From JACVRW01 sp036009005 (GTDB lineage Bacteria; Actinomycetota; Thermoleophilia; Solirubrobacterales; Thermoleophilaceae), in the NCBI GenBank assembly GCA_036009005.1, contig DASYMP010000244.1:1-25624 (forward strand): a DNA stretch of 25,624 nucleotides, written 5' to 3'. The translations under genes were made by a program, and so were the position numbers. Under the pieces are notes generated by a model that did not search any database, was not told the DNA's origin, and saw only the letters and a program-made list of their open reading frames with translations. Of the stretch, positions 1 through 7,781 are shown in pieces (within the stretch, counting starts at the first letter, position 1; each line of letters opens with the position of its first letter).

Positions 1-1
1 C

Positions 2-1216
2 GAGCACTGGTTCAAGGTCGCGGCAGAGCGGCTCGAGCTTCCCGACGACGTGGCCGCCGTGCTTCGCTCCTCCTACCGGGAGGTCCAGGTCCAGGTGCCC
101 GTGCGGCTCGGCGACGGGAAGATCCACGTCTTCTCCGGCTACCGCGTGCAGCACAACGGCGCACGCGGGCCGTACAAGGGCGGCATCCGCTTCCACCCGG
201 AGGTCGACCTCGACGAGGTGCGGGCGCTCGCCGAGCTGATGACCTGGAAGACCGCGGTGGCGAACATCCCCTACGGCGGCGCGAAGGGTGGCGTGAACGT
301 CGACCCGAGCAAGCTCGAGTCGAGCGAGCTCCAGGCCGTCGCGCGCTCCTTCATGGACAAGATCGAGAAGGTGCTCGGCCCGCAGCGCGACATCCCCGCG
401 CCCGACGTGGGCACGAACGCGCAGGTGATGGCCTGGCTGATGGACGAGTACGGAAAGCTCCACGGCCACACGCCCGCATGCGTGACGGGCAAGCCGATCG
501 CGCTGGAGGGCTCGTTCGGCCGCGAGGCCGCCACGGGCCGTGGCGTGGTGGAGGTGTTCAAGGAGGCGGCTCCGGAGATCGACCTCGATCCGTCGAAGGC
601 CACCTTCGTGATGCAGGGGTTCGGAAACGTCGGCGCGTGGGCGGCGCGGCTGATGCAGGAGCTCGGCGCGAAGATGGTCGGCGTGGCCGACGCGAGCGGG
701 GCGATCTCGCACAGCGACGGCATCGACGCCGAGAAGCTGGCCGACCACGTGCGCGACGGCGGCACGGTGACGGACTTCGACAGCGGCGCCGAGCAGATCG
801 ACCCCGACGACCTCGTGGCGCTCGAGTGCGACGTGTTCATCCCGGCGGCGCTCGGCGGCATGATCCACAACGAGAACGCCGACCGGATGCGCTGCCGCAT
901 GATGGTCGAGGGCGCGAACAGCCCGACCACGCCTAAGGCGGACGAGATCCTGAACGAGAAGGGCATCTGCATCGTGCCCGACGTGCTCGCCAACGCCGGT
1001 GGGGTCGTCGTGTCCTACTTCGAGTGGGTCCAGAACCTCCAGCACATGCGCTGGCCCGAGGACGAGGTGAACGAGCGGCTCGGCGAGATCATGCGCCGGG
1101 CGTTCGACGAGGTGGCCGACAGGGCGAAGCAAAACGACACGCCCATGCGGCCCGCCGCCTACGAGCTCGGCATCGAGCGAGTTGTCGAGGCGGCGTCCAC
1201 CCGCGGCTACATCTAG
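2..1216 (+). CDS. Glu/Leu/Phe/Val dehydrogenase (glutamate dehydrogenase), 5' end outside the window
   Basis: Probable NAD(P)-dependent glutamate dehydrogenase: oxidative deamination of glutamate to 2-oxoglutarate and ammonium, or the reverse, in the cytoplasm. The frame is open from the first bases of the window and reads typical N-terminal sequence (EHWFKVAAERL), so the true start lies upstream and the GTG at 50 is internal. The visible 404 residues hold the substrate domain with the family signature PYGGAKGGV (the catalytic lysine is near visible residue 95) and then a Rossmann domain with QGFGNVGAW (GxGxxG) near residue 205. The C-terminus is complete and ends in TAG. Total family length is about 410-430 residues, so little is missing. 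Coenzyme preference cannot be decided by eye, and a leucine dehydrogenase role is less likely from overall length and motifs. It converges on the minus-strand genes beyond 1403. Confidence 0.93.
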   Translation, partial: EHWFKVAAERLELPDDVAAVLRSSYREVQVQVPVRLGDGKIHVFSGYRVQHNGARGPYKGGIRFHPEVDLDEVRALAELMTWKTAVANIPYGGAKGGVNVDPSKLESSELQAVARSFMDKIEKVLGPQRDIPAPDVGTNAQVMAWLMDEYGKLHGHTPACVTGKPIALEGSFGREAATGRGVVEVFKEAAPEIDLDPSKATFVMQGFGNVGAWAARLMQELGAKMVGVADASGAISHSDGIDAEKLADHVRDGGTVTDFDSGAEQIDPDDLVALECDVFIPAALGGMIHNENADRMRCRMMVEGANSPTTPKADEILNEKGICIVPDVLANAGGVVVSYFEWVQNLQHMRWPEDEVNERLGEIMRRAFDEVADRAKQNDTPMRPAAYELGIERVVEAASTRGYI

Positions 1217-1360
1217 TACCTACGTCCACTTCCCCTGACACCTGTCGAGCGGGCCAAAATCGCTATCCAGATCGGCCTCGCGATAGCCGAGGAATGGGAT
1301 ACGACGGCATGGAGGGTTCCGTCGAACAAAGCGGCACGGGACGCCGCTGAGTTGCACCAA

Positions 1361-1392
1361 GCGGGGGGTCGCCGGGGCGGGCGACTCCCCGC
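1361..1392. terminator. Strong hairpin between convergent genes, probable bidirectional terminator
   Basis: Arms 1361-1373 and 1380-1392 pair over 13 bp with one G-T wobble, around a 6-nt loop (ggggcg). It lies 10 nt past the stop of the minus-strand gene ending at 1403 and 144 nt past the glutamate dehydrogenase stop. There is no clear T-run on either side, as is common in high-GC actinobacteria. The rest of the 1217-1402 spacer shows nothing recognisable. Confidence 0.55.
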
Positions 1393-1402
1393 CGCAACTC
1401 TC

Positions 1403-2107
1403 TCAGTCGAAGTCGAAGTCGCGCGGCGGCTTCTGCTCGAACCAGAGCCGATCGTGCTCCGGGGTCTCCTGAAGGAAGTCGGGCGTGTCCTCGAGCACGT
1501 CCTCGAGCTCGTCGTGCTCGTGATCCGAGGCGAGCGGCTCATCGTCGTCCGGCGCGTGCTCGTGAGACTCCGGATCGTGTCCGGGCTCGCCCACGGGCTC
1601 CTCGTGGTCGGCGGACGGTTCGAGATCGGGCTCCGGAGCCGCGACGGGCGGGGCCTCGACGGGCGTCTGCTCGCCCGCCGTGTGCTCCACGGGCGGGGGC
1701 TCCACAGGCGGGGGCTCGACGGGCTGCTCCGCTGCGGGCTCCTCGGGGGCGGGCGGAGGCTCGTTACCGGCGGGCTGCTCGAAGGCGGCGGTGTCCGCAG
1801 CCGCGGGGACCTCGGGAGGCGGCTCGTGCAGCGCGGTCTCCTCTGCTGCGGGGTGGTCGGCGGCGGGCTCTCCGTGCTGCATGTCGAACAGGGCCGTTTC
1901 CTCCGCGGATGCGGGGTGGGGCGGCTCGTCGGCCTCTGCCGTGGCCGTCTGGCCCGGTGCGAGCTCGATCTCCTCGTGCTGCTGCGCCACCTCGCGACGA
2001 GCGGGGCCGAGCGCCTCTTCCTCCTGGCGCTGGACCTCTTCCGCTGGCACACCGTGCTGGCGCTTCAGCTCGAGATGCTCCCGGATGGCATCGTCGAGTA
2101 TGCCCAT
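1403..2107 (-). CDS. Hypothetical acidic Pro/Glu/Ala-rich protein
   Basis: A 234-residue protein I cannot assign to a function. The first 45 residues look folded: a charged helix beginning MGILDDAIREHLELKRQHG and continuing with EEVQRQEEEALGPARR. The rest is low complexity, dominated by E, P, A and H, with PVEPP repeats around residues 125-145 and an acidic C-terminus ending PRDFDFD. There is no signal peptide or membrane segment, so it is probably cytoplasmic and largely disordered. The start ATG lies 11 nt after the stop of the upstream GGDEF gene, so the two are likely co-transcribed and may work together. The reading frame is credible because the N-terminal helix and acid-rich tail are coherent, whereas the competing plus-strand frames here are Arg/Gly shadows. 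Confidence 0.72.
   Translation of the reverse strand: MGILDDAIREHLELKRQHGVPAEEVQRQEEEALGPARREVAQQHEEIELAPGQTATAEADEPPHPASAEETALFDMQHGEPAADHPAAEETALHEPPPEVPAAADTAAFEQPAGNEPPPAPEEPAAEQPVEPPPVEPPPVEHTAGEQTPVEAPPVAAPEPDLEPSADHEEPVGEPGHDPESHEHAPDDDEPLASDHEHDELEDVLEDTPDFLQETPEHDRLWFEQKPPRDFDFD
1685..1729 (-). repeat. 15-bp tandem repeat inside the acidic protein gene
   Basis: Three head-to-tail units of period 15 start at 1685, 1700 and 1715. The first two differ at one base and the third is more diverged. On the minus strand they encode PVEPP-type pentapeptides. This is a coding microsatellite prone to length change, not a mobile element. Confidence 0.6.
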
Positions 2108-2118
2108 CGGGCGGAACC

Positions 2119-4083
2119 TTATCGAGGCCGTGTGGACGGCTCGGCCTGGCCCGCGGGCGCCCGCTCCACCCGGTTCTTGCCCGCCCGCTTGGCGCGATAG
2201 AGCGCCTCGTCCGCCGACGCGATCAGATCGCTGCCGTCCTGCGCGTTCTCCGGCACGGATGCCACGCCGAGGCTGGCGGTGACGCTCAGGCTCCCGCCAC
2301 CACCCACGCGCGGCACCTCGAGCGCCTCGATCGCCGCTCGTATCCGCTCGGCCAGCATCTCCGCGCCCGCCCCGTCCGTCTGCGGAAGGATCACCGCGAG
2401 CTCCTCGCCGCCGTAGCGGGCCGCGGCGTCGAGGTCACGCGACGCGTCGCGCAGCACACCGGCCACGCGGGCCAGGACCTGATCGCCCTGCTGGTGACCG
2501 TACGTGTCGTTCACGTGCTTGAAGTCGTCGAGGTCGATCATGATCAGCCCGAGTGGCGAGCCGAAGCGCCGGCTGCGCTCCATCTCCCGGTTCAGGATCG
2601 AGAGGAACGCGCGCACGTTCGCGAGGCCGGTCAGCTCGTCTGTGGTGGCCTGCCGCTCGACCGTCTCGTGCAGGCTGGCGTTCTCGACCGACACGACCGC
2701 CTGGCCCGCGAGGTACTCGAGCAGCTCACCCTCCTCGCGCGTGAATGGCGCGCCGTGACGGGCGATCGAGATCGCGCCGAGATACTCCGGCCCGTCCACC
2801 ACAGACCGGAGCCCGATCGACAGCGCGTGCACCTCGCGCACCTGAGCCGCGACGGCGCGGCGCGTGCGCTCCGCGTCCTCGTCGCCCTCGAGCGCGCCGA
2901 GCAGCTCCGGACCGACCTCCGAGCTGATCGCGAACACGTCGCGCTCCGCCGCCTCGATCGCCGCGAGGAAGCCGCCCGTGACGCTGCCCACCTCGCATCC
3001 GCCGAACGCGCCACGCGCAAGCGGAAGCGCGCGGCCCACCTCGGCATCGCACGCGTCGACCGCCTGGCGCACCGCCAGTGCGACGACGCCACGACGGTCG
3101 AGACCCGTGGCGAGCGCGTCGCCCACGCGCCGGATCGTCTCGGCGAGCTCCGCCCGCTTGTGCTCGACCTCCTCGATCTTGGCCTCCAGCTGCACGGACA
3201 TGTCGTTGAACTCGCGGCCGAGCTCGGCGAACTCGTCGTTTCCGTCGAGCGGCACGAGCTGGCGGAAGTCGCCGCGCGAGAGGCGCCTGGCCGCCGCGAG
3301 GAAGGTCGCGATCTGGCCCGTGAGCGCGCGGCTGACGAGCCCCGCCGAGACCAGCGCGAGCAGCACGAACACGAGCAGCAGGCTCGCGATCAGCACGCGG
3401 TTCGTGGCGATGTGCTCGCTGAACGAGGCCGTCGGGGTGAGCACGGCCACGCGGACCGGGCGCCCGGCGGGACCCGCGAACGACACCGACCTGCCCCGGT
3501 ACTCCTGCCCCGCGACCTCGAAGTCGCCCGGCGACACGCGCGCCGGGAAGATCGCGCGCCGGCCGCCCGGGACCGTCGACGCGAGCGTCTCGTCGCCGCG
3601 CACCACCGCCACGTCGAGGCCGGTGAGCGCGGCGATCCTCCGCGTGAGCCGCGGCGCGTCCGTGGCCGACACGGACAGGACGCTCGTGGGCCCGCCCCTG
3701 ACCACGAGCTCCGAGCCCGCCGCGGCAACCGCCTGACTCGACCCGGCGTGCGCGATCCGCTGCCCGCTCCCGGTCTCGAGATCAGCCGTCGCCGCGTAGC
3801 GGCGCGCAAGCGCTCGCAGGCGCCTGGCGGCCTCACGCGCGTGGCCGCGCGCGAGCGCGCGATGTAGCCCTGGATCGCGCTCGATCCGGCGAAGGATCTG
3901 CCGGGAGCGGCCGAGCTCCTCGTTGTAGACGCCGGCGGCGGCGCGCGTGGCGGAGGCGATGCCGGCGTCCACCTTGCCGGTCTCGCTGCGAGCGGAGAGC
4001 GCGAACAGGACGATTCCGAGCGCGACCAGAGGGACGATCACGATGACCGTGAAGAACAGCCTCAGGCGACCACGAAAGCTCAT
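2119..4083 (-). CDS. Membrane-anchored GAF-GGDEF diguanylate cyclase
   Basis: Synthesises cyclic di-GMP from two GTP, probably in response to an external and an internal signal. The 654 residues read in order: a cytoplasmic stub, TM1 (about 8-29), an extracytoplasmic sensor region of about 200 residues with no family I recognise, TM2 (about 229-250), HAMP (250-305), a GAF-like domain (about 320-475) and a GGDEF domain (480-640). The active-site motif is GGEEL (558-562), an accepted active variant, preceded by the substrate-binding DLDDFKHVND segment. An RDLD motif (549-552), five residues upstream, matches the RxxD inhibitory site, so product feedback is likely. No EAL or HD-GYP domain is present. 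The ATG at 4083 begins MSFRGRLRLFF, a natural lead-in to TM1. The acidic hypothetical protein follows 11 nt downstream and probably shares its transcript. Confidence 0.93.
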   Translation of the reverse strand: MSFRGRLRLFFTVIVIVPLVALGIVLFALSARSETGKVDAGIASATRAAAGVYNEELGRSRQILRRIERDPGLHRALARGHAREAARRLRALARRYAATADLETGSGQRIAHAGSSQAVAAAGSELVVRGGPTSVLSVSATDAPRLTRRIAALTGLDVAVVRGDETLASTVPGGRRAIFPARVSPGDFEVAGQEYRGRSVSFAGPAGRPVRVAVLTPTASFSEHIATNRVLIASLLLVFVLLALVSAGLVSRALTGQIATFLAAARRLSRGDFRQLVPLDGNDEFAELGREFNDMSVQLEAKIEEVEHKRAELAETIRRVGDALATGLDRRGVVALAVRQAVDACDAEVGRALPLARGAFGGCEVGSVTGGFLAAIEAAERDVFAISSEVGPELLGALEGDEDAERTRRAVAAQVREVHALSIGLRSVVDGPEYLGAISIARHGAPFTREEGELLEYLAGQAVVSVENASLHETVERQATTDELTGLANVRAFLSILNREMERSRRFGSPLGLIMIDLDDFKHVNDTYGHQQGDQVLARVAGVLRDASRDLDAAARYGGEELAVILPQTDGAGAEMLAERIRAAIEALEVPRVGGGGSLSVTASLGVASVPENAQDGSDLIASADEALYRAKRAGKNRVERAPAGQAEPSTRPR

Positions 4084-4165
4084 ATTCGACGCACCCCCAT
4101 TGTCAAACTACTCGGCAATCGGGCCGATCCCTGCACCTGCAGCGCCGCTACCATGGACCGGCCAC

Positions 4166-4238
4166 GGGGCTATAGCTCAGTTGGGAGAGCGCCTGGATCG
4201 CACCCAGGAGGCCGTCGGTTCGAGTCCGACTAGCTCCA
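4166..4238 (+). tRNA. tRNA-Ala (anticodon CGC)
   Basis: A 73-nt cloverleaf: acceptor GGGGCTA/TAGCTCC with one G-U pair, D arm GCTC/GAGC, anticodon stem CCTGG/CCAGG around loop ATCGCAC (anticodon CGC at 4199-4201, reading GCG), a 5-nt variable loop and T arm GTCGG-TTCGAGT-CCGAC, then discriminator A. The 3' CCA is not encoded (ACT follows). GCG is a heavily used Ala codon in this GC-rich window. I see no convincing promoter in the 82-bp spacer from the divergent GGDEF gene. Confidence 0.95.
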
Positions 4239-4251
4239 CTGCAGAACCGCC

Positions 4252-4269
4252 GGCGCGGGCCGCCTTTTT
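4252..4269 (+). terminator. Short hairpin plus T5, probable tRNA terminator
   Basis: GGCG (4252-4255) pairs with CGCC (4261-4264), followed directly by five T (4265-4269), 14 nt after the tRNA. The stem is short, but the T-run is one of very few in this GC-rich sequence. Confidence 0.45.
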
Positions 4270-4360
4270 CGCCAGGACGCGACGGCACGGCGAGAGGGCG
4301 CCGCTTTCATGGGAAGGCAGGCGTCTACTCACAGGAGCGGCATAAGGTGCGCGAGGTAGG

Positions 4361-5827
4361 ATGGCGCATCGACTCCGAGAGAACCTCTTGCCGCATCGCC
4401 TGACCGCGCGCCTGCTCCCTGCCGCCGCGCTGCTCCTCGCACTGGCCCTTCCCGCCGCCGCCCATGCGGCGTCGGGACTGACGATCGGCACTGGCCACAA
4501 GCCCGGCGTCGCCGTCGACGCGGCGGGAACGGCGTACATCGCCTGGTACGGCGGCGAGAGCACATTTAGCTCGCTGCAGTTCTGCCGACTCCCGCGAGGC
4601 GCGAGCGCCTGCGCGCATCGGGGGCAGATCGCAACGTCCCAGGATTCGCTGTCGCGGCCGTTCGTGACCGTGAGCGGCAGCACGGTGCGAATCGCGCAAT
4701 ACCGCTACGGGGCGGCGCCCGGGGTCTACGAGTTCGTCTCGAGCAACGGCGGAGATTCGTTCGGCGCCGGCGTACTGATCGGCGCCATCCCCTTCGATGA
4801 GGCGGTGCAGGGACCGGGCGACACGATCTCCGCGGCGACAAACGCCGCGGCCGCGGGGCTCGTCTTCCAGAACATGCCGCTCGGCGGCGGGAGCGCAGGC
4901 ACGGACGACGCGCTCCTGTCGACCGATCACCCGTACAACGGCAGCGTCGGGCTCCTCGACGCCGCCACGCCGCTGACCGTCTTCTCCGCGGGTGACAGTC
5001 AGTCGCAGTTCCGCCGCTACGACGGCTCGGGGAGCCTCAACGACGAGTCCAACTGGACCCCGCCGGTGAACATCGGCTACGGCGACTACCCGCGCTTGGC
5101 GGGTGGGCCGTCCGGCCTGTTCCTGCTGGCGGGGACGGAGGCGCGAGGGCTCGAGGTGAGGCGCTACAACGGCACCACCTTTAGCCCTGCTGTGCGGCTC
5201 GCGGCCAGCGGCGACGACGCGCAGGACCACATCACCCAGGACGCCGCCGGGCGCCTGCACGCGGTCTTCCCGCAGGGCGCGGCGGACGGCCTACACCTCG
5301 TTCACGCGACCTCCGACGACGGCGCGTCCTGGCGCTCGGGCACGGTGCTGGTCCAGTCCGGCGGGGTGGCGCTGGGGTCGTTGCGCGCCGCGGTGGCACC
5401 CGACCATGTCGGCGTCGTCGCGTGGGAGACGGGCAGCTCCGGCCCGACGGCCGAGGTTCGCGTCGCGGCGATCGGCCCCGATGCCCCCGTGGACGCGGCC
5501 CGCCTGCCGCGCACGGTCGCCACGGCCAAGCGGATCAGCGGCGGCCGCGTGCGCATCACGTTTGACGGCAAGCTCGGGCGGCCCGCCGGCGTCAGCGCTG
5601 GGCTGGGCTGCCGCGGCAAGGTTGTGGCGACGGTGCGCCGCGGCAACAAGCGGATCGCCCGTAAGTCGCTCCGGCTCACCCGCTCCTGCCGCTTTCACGG
5701 CGCCGCGGTCCTGAGCCGCAAGCGGGTCAAGCAGGCGCGCAAGCTCGGCCTAACGCTCCGCTTCGGAGGTAACGCCGCGCTCGCCCGCACCTCGCGTGCC
5801 TACAGGGTCAAGATCCGGCGCGGCTAG
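4361..5827 (+). CDS. Secreted propeller-like protein of unknown function
   Basis: A 488-residue exported protein. Residues 1-36 form a signal peptide: basic MAHRLREN..., a long Leu/Ala core and an AHA-A cleavage site. The body (about 40-385) has repeated short beta motifs with Asp/Gly turns and phrases such as SSNGGDSFGAGV and HATSDDGASWRSGT, which resemble sialidase/BNR-type propeller blades, but no catalytic set is clear. The C-terminal 95 residues form a separate very basic module with two cysteines (in LGCRGK and TRSCRF) and the phrase RFGGN near the end. I recall similar tails on secreted proteins of Thermoleophilia. The start is supported by a purine-rich gaggtagg just before the ATG at 4361. 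It probably acts outside the cell, in binding rather than catalysis. No partner gene is adjacent. Confidence 0.8.
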   Translation: MAHRLRENLLPHRLTARLLPAAALLLALALPAAAHAASGLTIGTGHKPGVAVDAAGTAYIAWYGGESTFSSLQFCRLPRGASACAHRGQIATSQDSLSRPFVTVSGSTVRIAQYRYGAAPGVYEFVSSNGGDSFGAGVLIGAIPFDEAVQGPGDTISAATNAAAAGLVFQNMPLGGGSAGTDDALLSTDHPYNGSVGLLDAATPLTVFSAGDSQSQFRRYDGSGSLNDESNWTPPVNIGYGDYPRLAGGPSGLFLLAGTEARGLEVRRYNGTTFSPAVRLAASGDDAQDHITQDAAGRLHAVFPQGAADGLHLVHATSDDGASWRSGTVLVQSGGVALGSLRAAVAPDHVGVVAWETGSSGPTAEVRVAAIGPDAPVDAARLPRTVATAKRISGGRVRITFDGKLGRPAGVSAGLGCRGKVVATVRRGNKRIARKSLRLTRSCRFHGAAVLSRKRVKQARKLGLTLRFGGNAALARTSRAYRVKIRRG

Positions 5828-5882
5828 GCTCAGACGCCGCTCGCCAGGACGGGCGAGACGACGACTCCGCCCGCCGGCCGCA

Positions 5883-6000
5883 GGACTGGCCCGATTCGTG
5901 CCCGCGCTGCTGTTCAGCTCCTACGGCGGCGTCGTGGCCGAGCGCTTCGACCCGATTCGGGGGTCCGATCGAGCTGGCGCTCGTCTTCTCGGCGAAGGGC
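5883..6000 (+). pseudogene. Possible MFS transporter remnant, frameshifted
   Basis: Reading from 5883 gives LARFVPALLFSSYGGVVAERF and then DPIR. This resembles the loop between the first membrane helices of MFS exporters (LPxLLFxxxGGVxADRFxRxR). A +1 shift at about 5962 continues with GPIELALVFSAKG, which resembles the following helix (GPxxLALxFxALT). About 20-25 residues expected between them are missing, and no start, stop or remainder is present. The two fragments are too short for certainty. The minus strand in this part reads nothing familiar. Confidence 0.35.
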
Positions 6001-6049
6001 GTGTTGCAGATCGCGGTCAGCGGAGCTCGCCGGCGAGGACCGGCTCGTG

Positions 6050-6327
6050 GCGTCCCCGATGAAAGTCTCGACGGTCCCGCCGTAGCGCTCGAAGTAGGCC
6101 GACAGCGGCTCGCGTACCTGCTCGGGGTCGCGATGCTCGGAGAGCGTCGCGAAGCCACCAGGTCGGCGAACAGCACCGAGACGAGCCGCCGCACTGCACG
6201 CAGAACCGATCGTCGGGCTCGTTGGGCCGCCACACGTGGCGCACTGGAGCGTCAGCGCGGTGCCACACTGCGCGCAGAACCTGGCGCCCGGCCGGTTCTC
6301 CGAACCGCACGAAGAGCACTTGCCCAT
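6050..6327 (-). pseudogene. Decayed zinc-ribbon class III adenylate/guanylate cyclase
   Basis: The start MGKCSSCGSENRPGARFCAQC is a classic zinc ribbon with two CxxC pairs. A second ribbon begins CATCGGP and only continues in another frame (NEPDDRFCVQCGG). The cyclase core then appears in pieces: LVSVLFADLVA in that frame, back to the first frame for GFATLSEHRDPEQVREPLSAY and FERYGGTVETFIGDA. The linker between ribbon and cyclase is gone. The helix expected between FER and YGGTVE and everything after GDA (normally VMAVWG onward, with the rest of the catalytic domain) are also missing. Several independent frame changes and multi-residue losses mean this is a real relic and not one sequencing error. 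Intact relatives are typically followed by a large ATPase/TPR region, which is absent here. The 5828-6421 stretch holds this relic, the MFS-like remnant and no intact gene. Confidence 0.7.
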
Positions 6328-6421
6328 CGTCTGACGCTACCCGCAGCTATCGGTTGCGGGAACCATTCGGAATTCGACCGTTCGTGCCTACGGCCGAAGA
6401 TCCGGGTACAGAGGAGATCAC

Positions 6422-6847
6422 ATGACCTTGTTTGGGCAGGAGCACACCGACAGCTACGTTGCGACCGACGGAAGGGAGGGTCACGACTGGCAGGGCACGC
6501 AGACGCTGATCCTCACCACAACCGGGCGCCGCTCCGGGCAACCGAGGCCGCAGCCACTGATCTACGGCCGTGACGGCGACGACTACCTCGTGGTCGCATC
6601 CAAGGGCGGGGCGCCGCAGCACCCGGCGTGGTACCTCAACCTCGAGGCGAACCCCGAGGTCGAGGTCCAGGTGAAGGGCGACAAGATGCGGGCCCGGGCG
6701 CGCACGGCAACGCCCGAGGAGAGGGAGCGGCTCTGGCCGATCATGACGAGAGAGTGGCCCGAATACGACCGCTACCAGGAGGGCACCGAGCGCGAGATTC
6801 CGGTGGTCATCCTCGAGCCGCACGGAGGCGAAGGCCTGGCGGGATGA
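6422..6847 (+). CDS. Nitroreductase/deazaflavin (F420)-dependent oxidoreductase family protein
   Basis: A 141-residue single-domain flavin/deazaflavin-binding split-barrel protein of the Ddn type (DUF385). Family members use reduced F420 to reduce quinones or nitro compounds, often at the membrane face. Characteristic segments are TLILTTTGRRSGQPRPQPL (20-50 region), DDYLVVASKGGAPQHPAWYLN and NPEVEVQVKGDKMRARARTA, ending with the expected PVVILEP. Length matches the family. The ATG at 6422 follows agaggag with a 5-nt gap, a good ribosome site. The substrate cannot be predicted from sequence. It is 58 bp upstream of the ABC importer genes on the same strand, but an AT-rich promoter-like patch lies between, so co-transcription is uncertain. 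Confidence 0.9.
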   Translation: MTLFGQEHTDSYVATDGREGHDWQGTQTLILTTTGRRSGQPRPQPLIYGRDGDDYLVVASKGGAPQHPAWYLNLEANPEVEVQVKGDKMRARARTATPEERERLWPIMTREWPEYDRYQEGTEREIPVVILEPHGGEGLAG

Positions 6848-6864
6848 CGGCGGCTGAATATATT
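6837..6864 (+). promoter_or_regulatory. Candidate promoter of the amino acid ABC importer operon
   Basis: TATATT at 6859-6864 lies in the only AT-rich patch (GAATATATTTG) of this region. The -35 is weak (CTGGCG at 6837-6842, 16 bp away). The predicted transcript would start near 6871, leaving about 35 nt of leader with a gagggga ribosome site before the ATG at 6906. Confidence 0.4.
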
Positions 6865-6905
6865 TGTCCCCGCCTGCCGCTGAACCGAATCGAGGGGACC
6901 CGCAC

Positions 6906-7781
6906 ATGTCGCTCGCCCGCACTCGCCTCGCCCTGCTGCTCCTGCTCGCCGCGCTCGCGGCCCTGACGGTCGCCGCCTGCGGCGGTGACGACAAGAGCAG
7001 CTCGGACAGCTCGTCGACCACGGCCGCCAAGGCGGACTCGTGCGCGAAGGGGCAGCTTGCGCTCGTCAACTCGGGCCAGCTCACGGTCGGCACCGACAAG
7101 CCGGCCTTCCCGCCCTACTTCGAGGACAACGACCCGACCAACGGCAAGGGCTTCGAGAGCGCGGTGGCGTACGCGGTCGCCGGCGAGCTCGGGTTCGACG
7201 CGCCCGACGTCAAGTGGACGGTCGTGCCGTTCAACTCCTCGTACGCGCCCGGACCGAAGAAGTTCGACTTCGACATCAACCAGATCTCGATCACGGACGC
7301 GCGCCAGAAGGTCGTCGATTTCTCGAAGCCGTACTACGTGGCTCCGCAGGCGGTCGTGACCGGCAAGGGCTCGGACCTCAAGGTCAGCTCGCTCGCCGAC
7401 CTGAAGGACGCGAGCATCGGCGTCCAGATCGGGACCACGAGCCTCGACGCCGTCAAGGACGTGATCCAGCCGTCGAACGACGCGAAGGTCTTCAACGACT
7501 CGAACGACGTCGTGACCGCGCTCAAGCAGAACCAGGTCGACGCGATCGTGACCGACCTCCCCACCGCGTTCTACATCACGGCGGCGCAGGTGGAGGGCTC
7601 GAAGATCGTCGGCCAGTTCAGCGCTCCCGGAGGGGACTCGTTCGGTCTCCTGCTCGAGAAGGGCTCCAAGCTCACGCCGTGCGTCGACAGGGCGGTCGAG
7701 AAGCTCGACAAGAGCGGTGAGCTCAAGAAGCTCACCGACCAGTGGATGGGCGAGGCGGCCGGCGCGCCGGAGCTGCGCTGA
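6906..7781 (+). CDS. Polar amino acid ABC transporter, substrate-binding lipoprotein
   Basis: Periplasmic-type binding protein (family 3, PAAT importers), anchored outside the cytoplasmic membrane by a lipid. The 291 residues start MSLARTRLALLLLL, with lipobox TVAAC and acylated Cys25, then a Ser/Asp/Lys linker and the two-lobed domain. Visible family landmarks are LTVGTDKPAFPPYFE, the first-lobe segment FDFDINQISITDARQKVVDFS and YYVAPQAVV, the hinge region SIGVQIGTTSLDAV, and VDAIVTDLPTAFYI. The start at 6906 is preferred over an upstream in-frame start at 6864 because it sits after gaggggac and gives a proper signal peptide. The stop overlaps the probable start of the permease (CTGA). The ligand is not predictable beyond polar or charged amino acid. 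Confidence 0.93.
   Translation: MSLARTRLALLLLLAALAALTVAACGGDDKSSSDSSSTTAAKADSCAKGQLALVNSGQLTVGTDKPAFPPYFEDNDPTNGKGFESAVAYAVAGELGFDAPDVKWTVVPFNSSYAPGPKKFDFDINQISITDARQKVVDFSKPYYVAPQAVVTGKGSDLKVSSLADLKDASIGVQIGTTSLDAVKDVIQPSNDAKVFNDSNDVVTALKQNQVDAIVTDLPTAFYITAAQVEGSKIVGQFSAPGGDSFGLLLEKGSKLTPCVDRAVEKLDKSGELKKLTDQWMGEAAGAPELR

Noticed and set aside
1909..3867. A 652-residue plus-strand open frame opposite the GGDEF gene, and similar long frames opposite MocR, CoxL and other genes
   Set aside because: They are Arg/Ala/His-rich antisense shadows typical of high-GC DNA, with no domain pattern, while the opposite strand encodes clear families.
4100..4128. TTGTCA (4100-4105) as a -35 for tRNA-Ala, or its complement TTTGACA for the GGDEF gene
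   Set aside because: No TANNNT box follows at 16-19 bp in either direction, so it is probably chance.
4166..4238. tRNA-Ala as an attachment site of an integrated element
   Set aside because: No integrase, no repeat of the tRNA 3' end elsewhere in the window that I can see, and the flanking genes look chromosomal.
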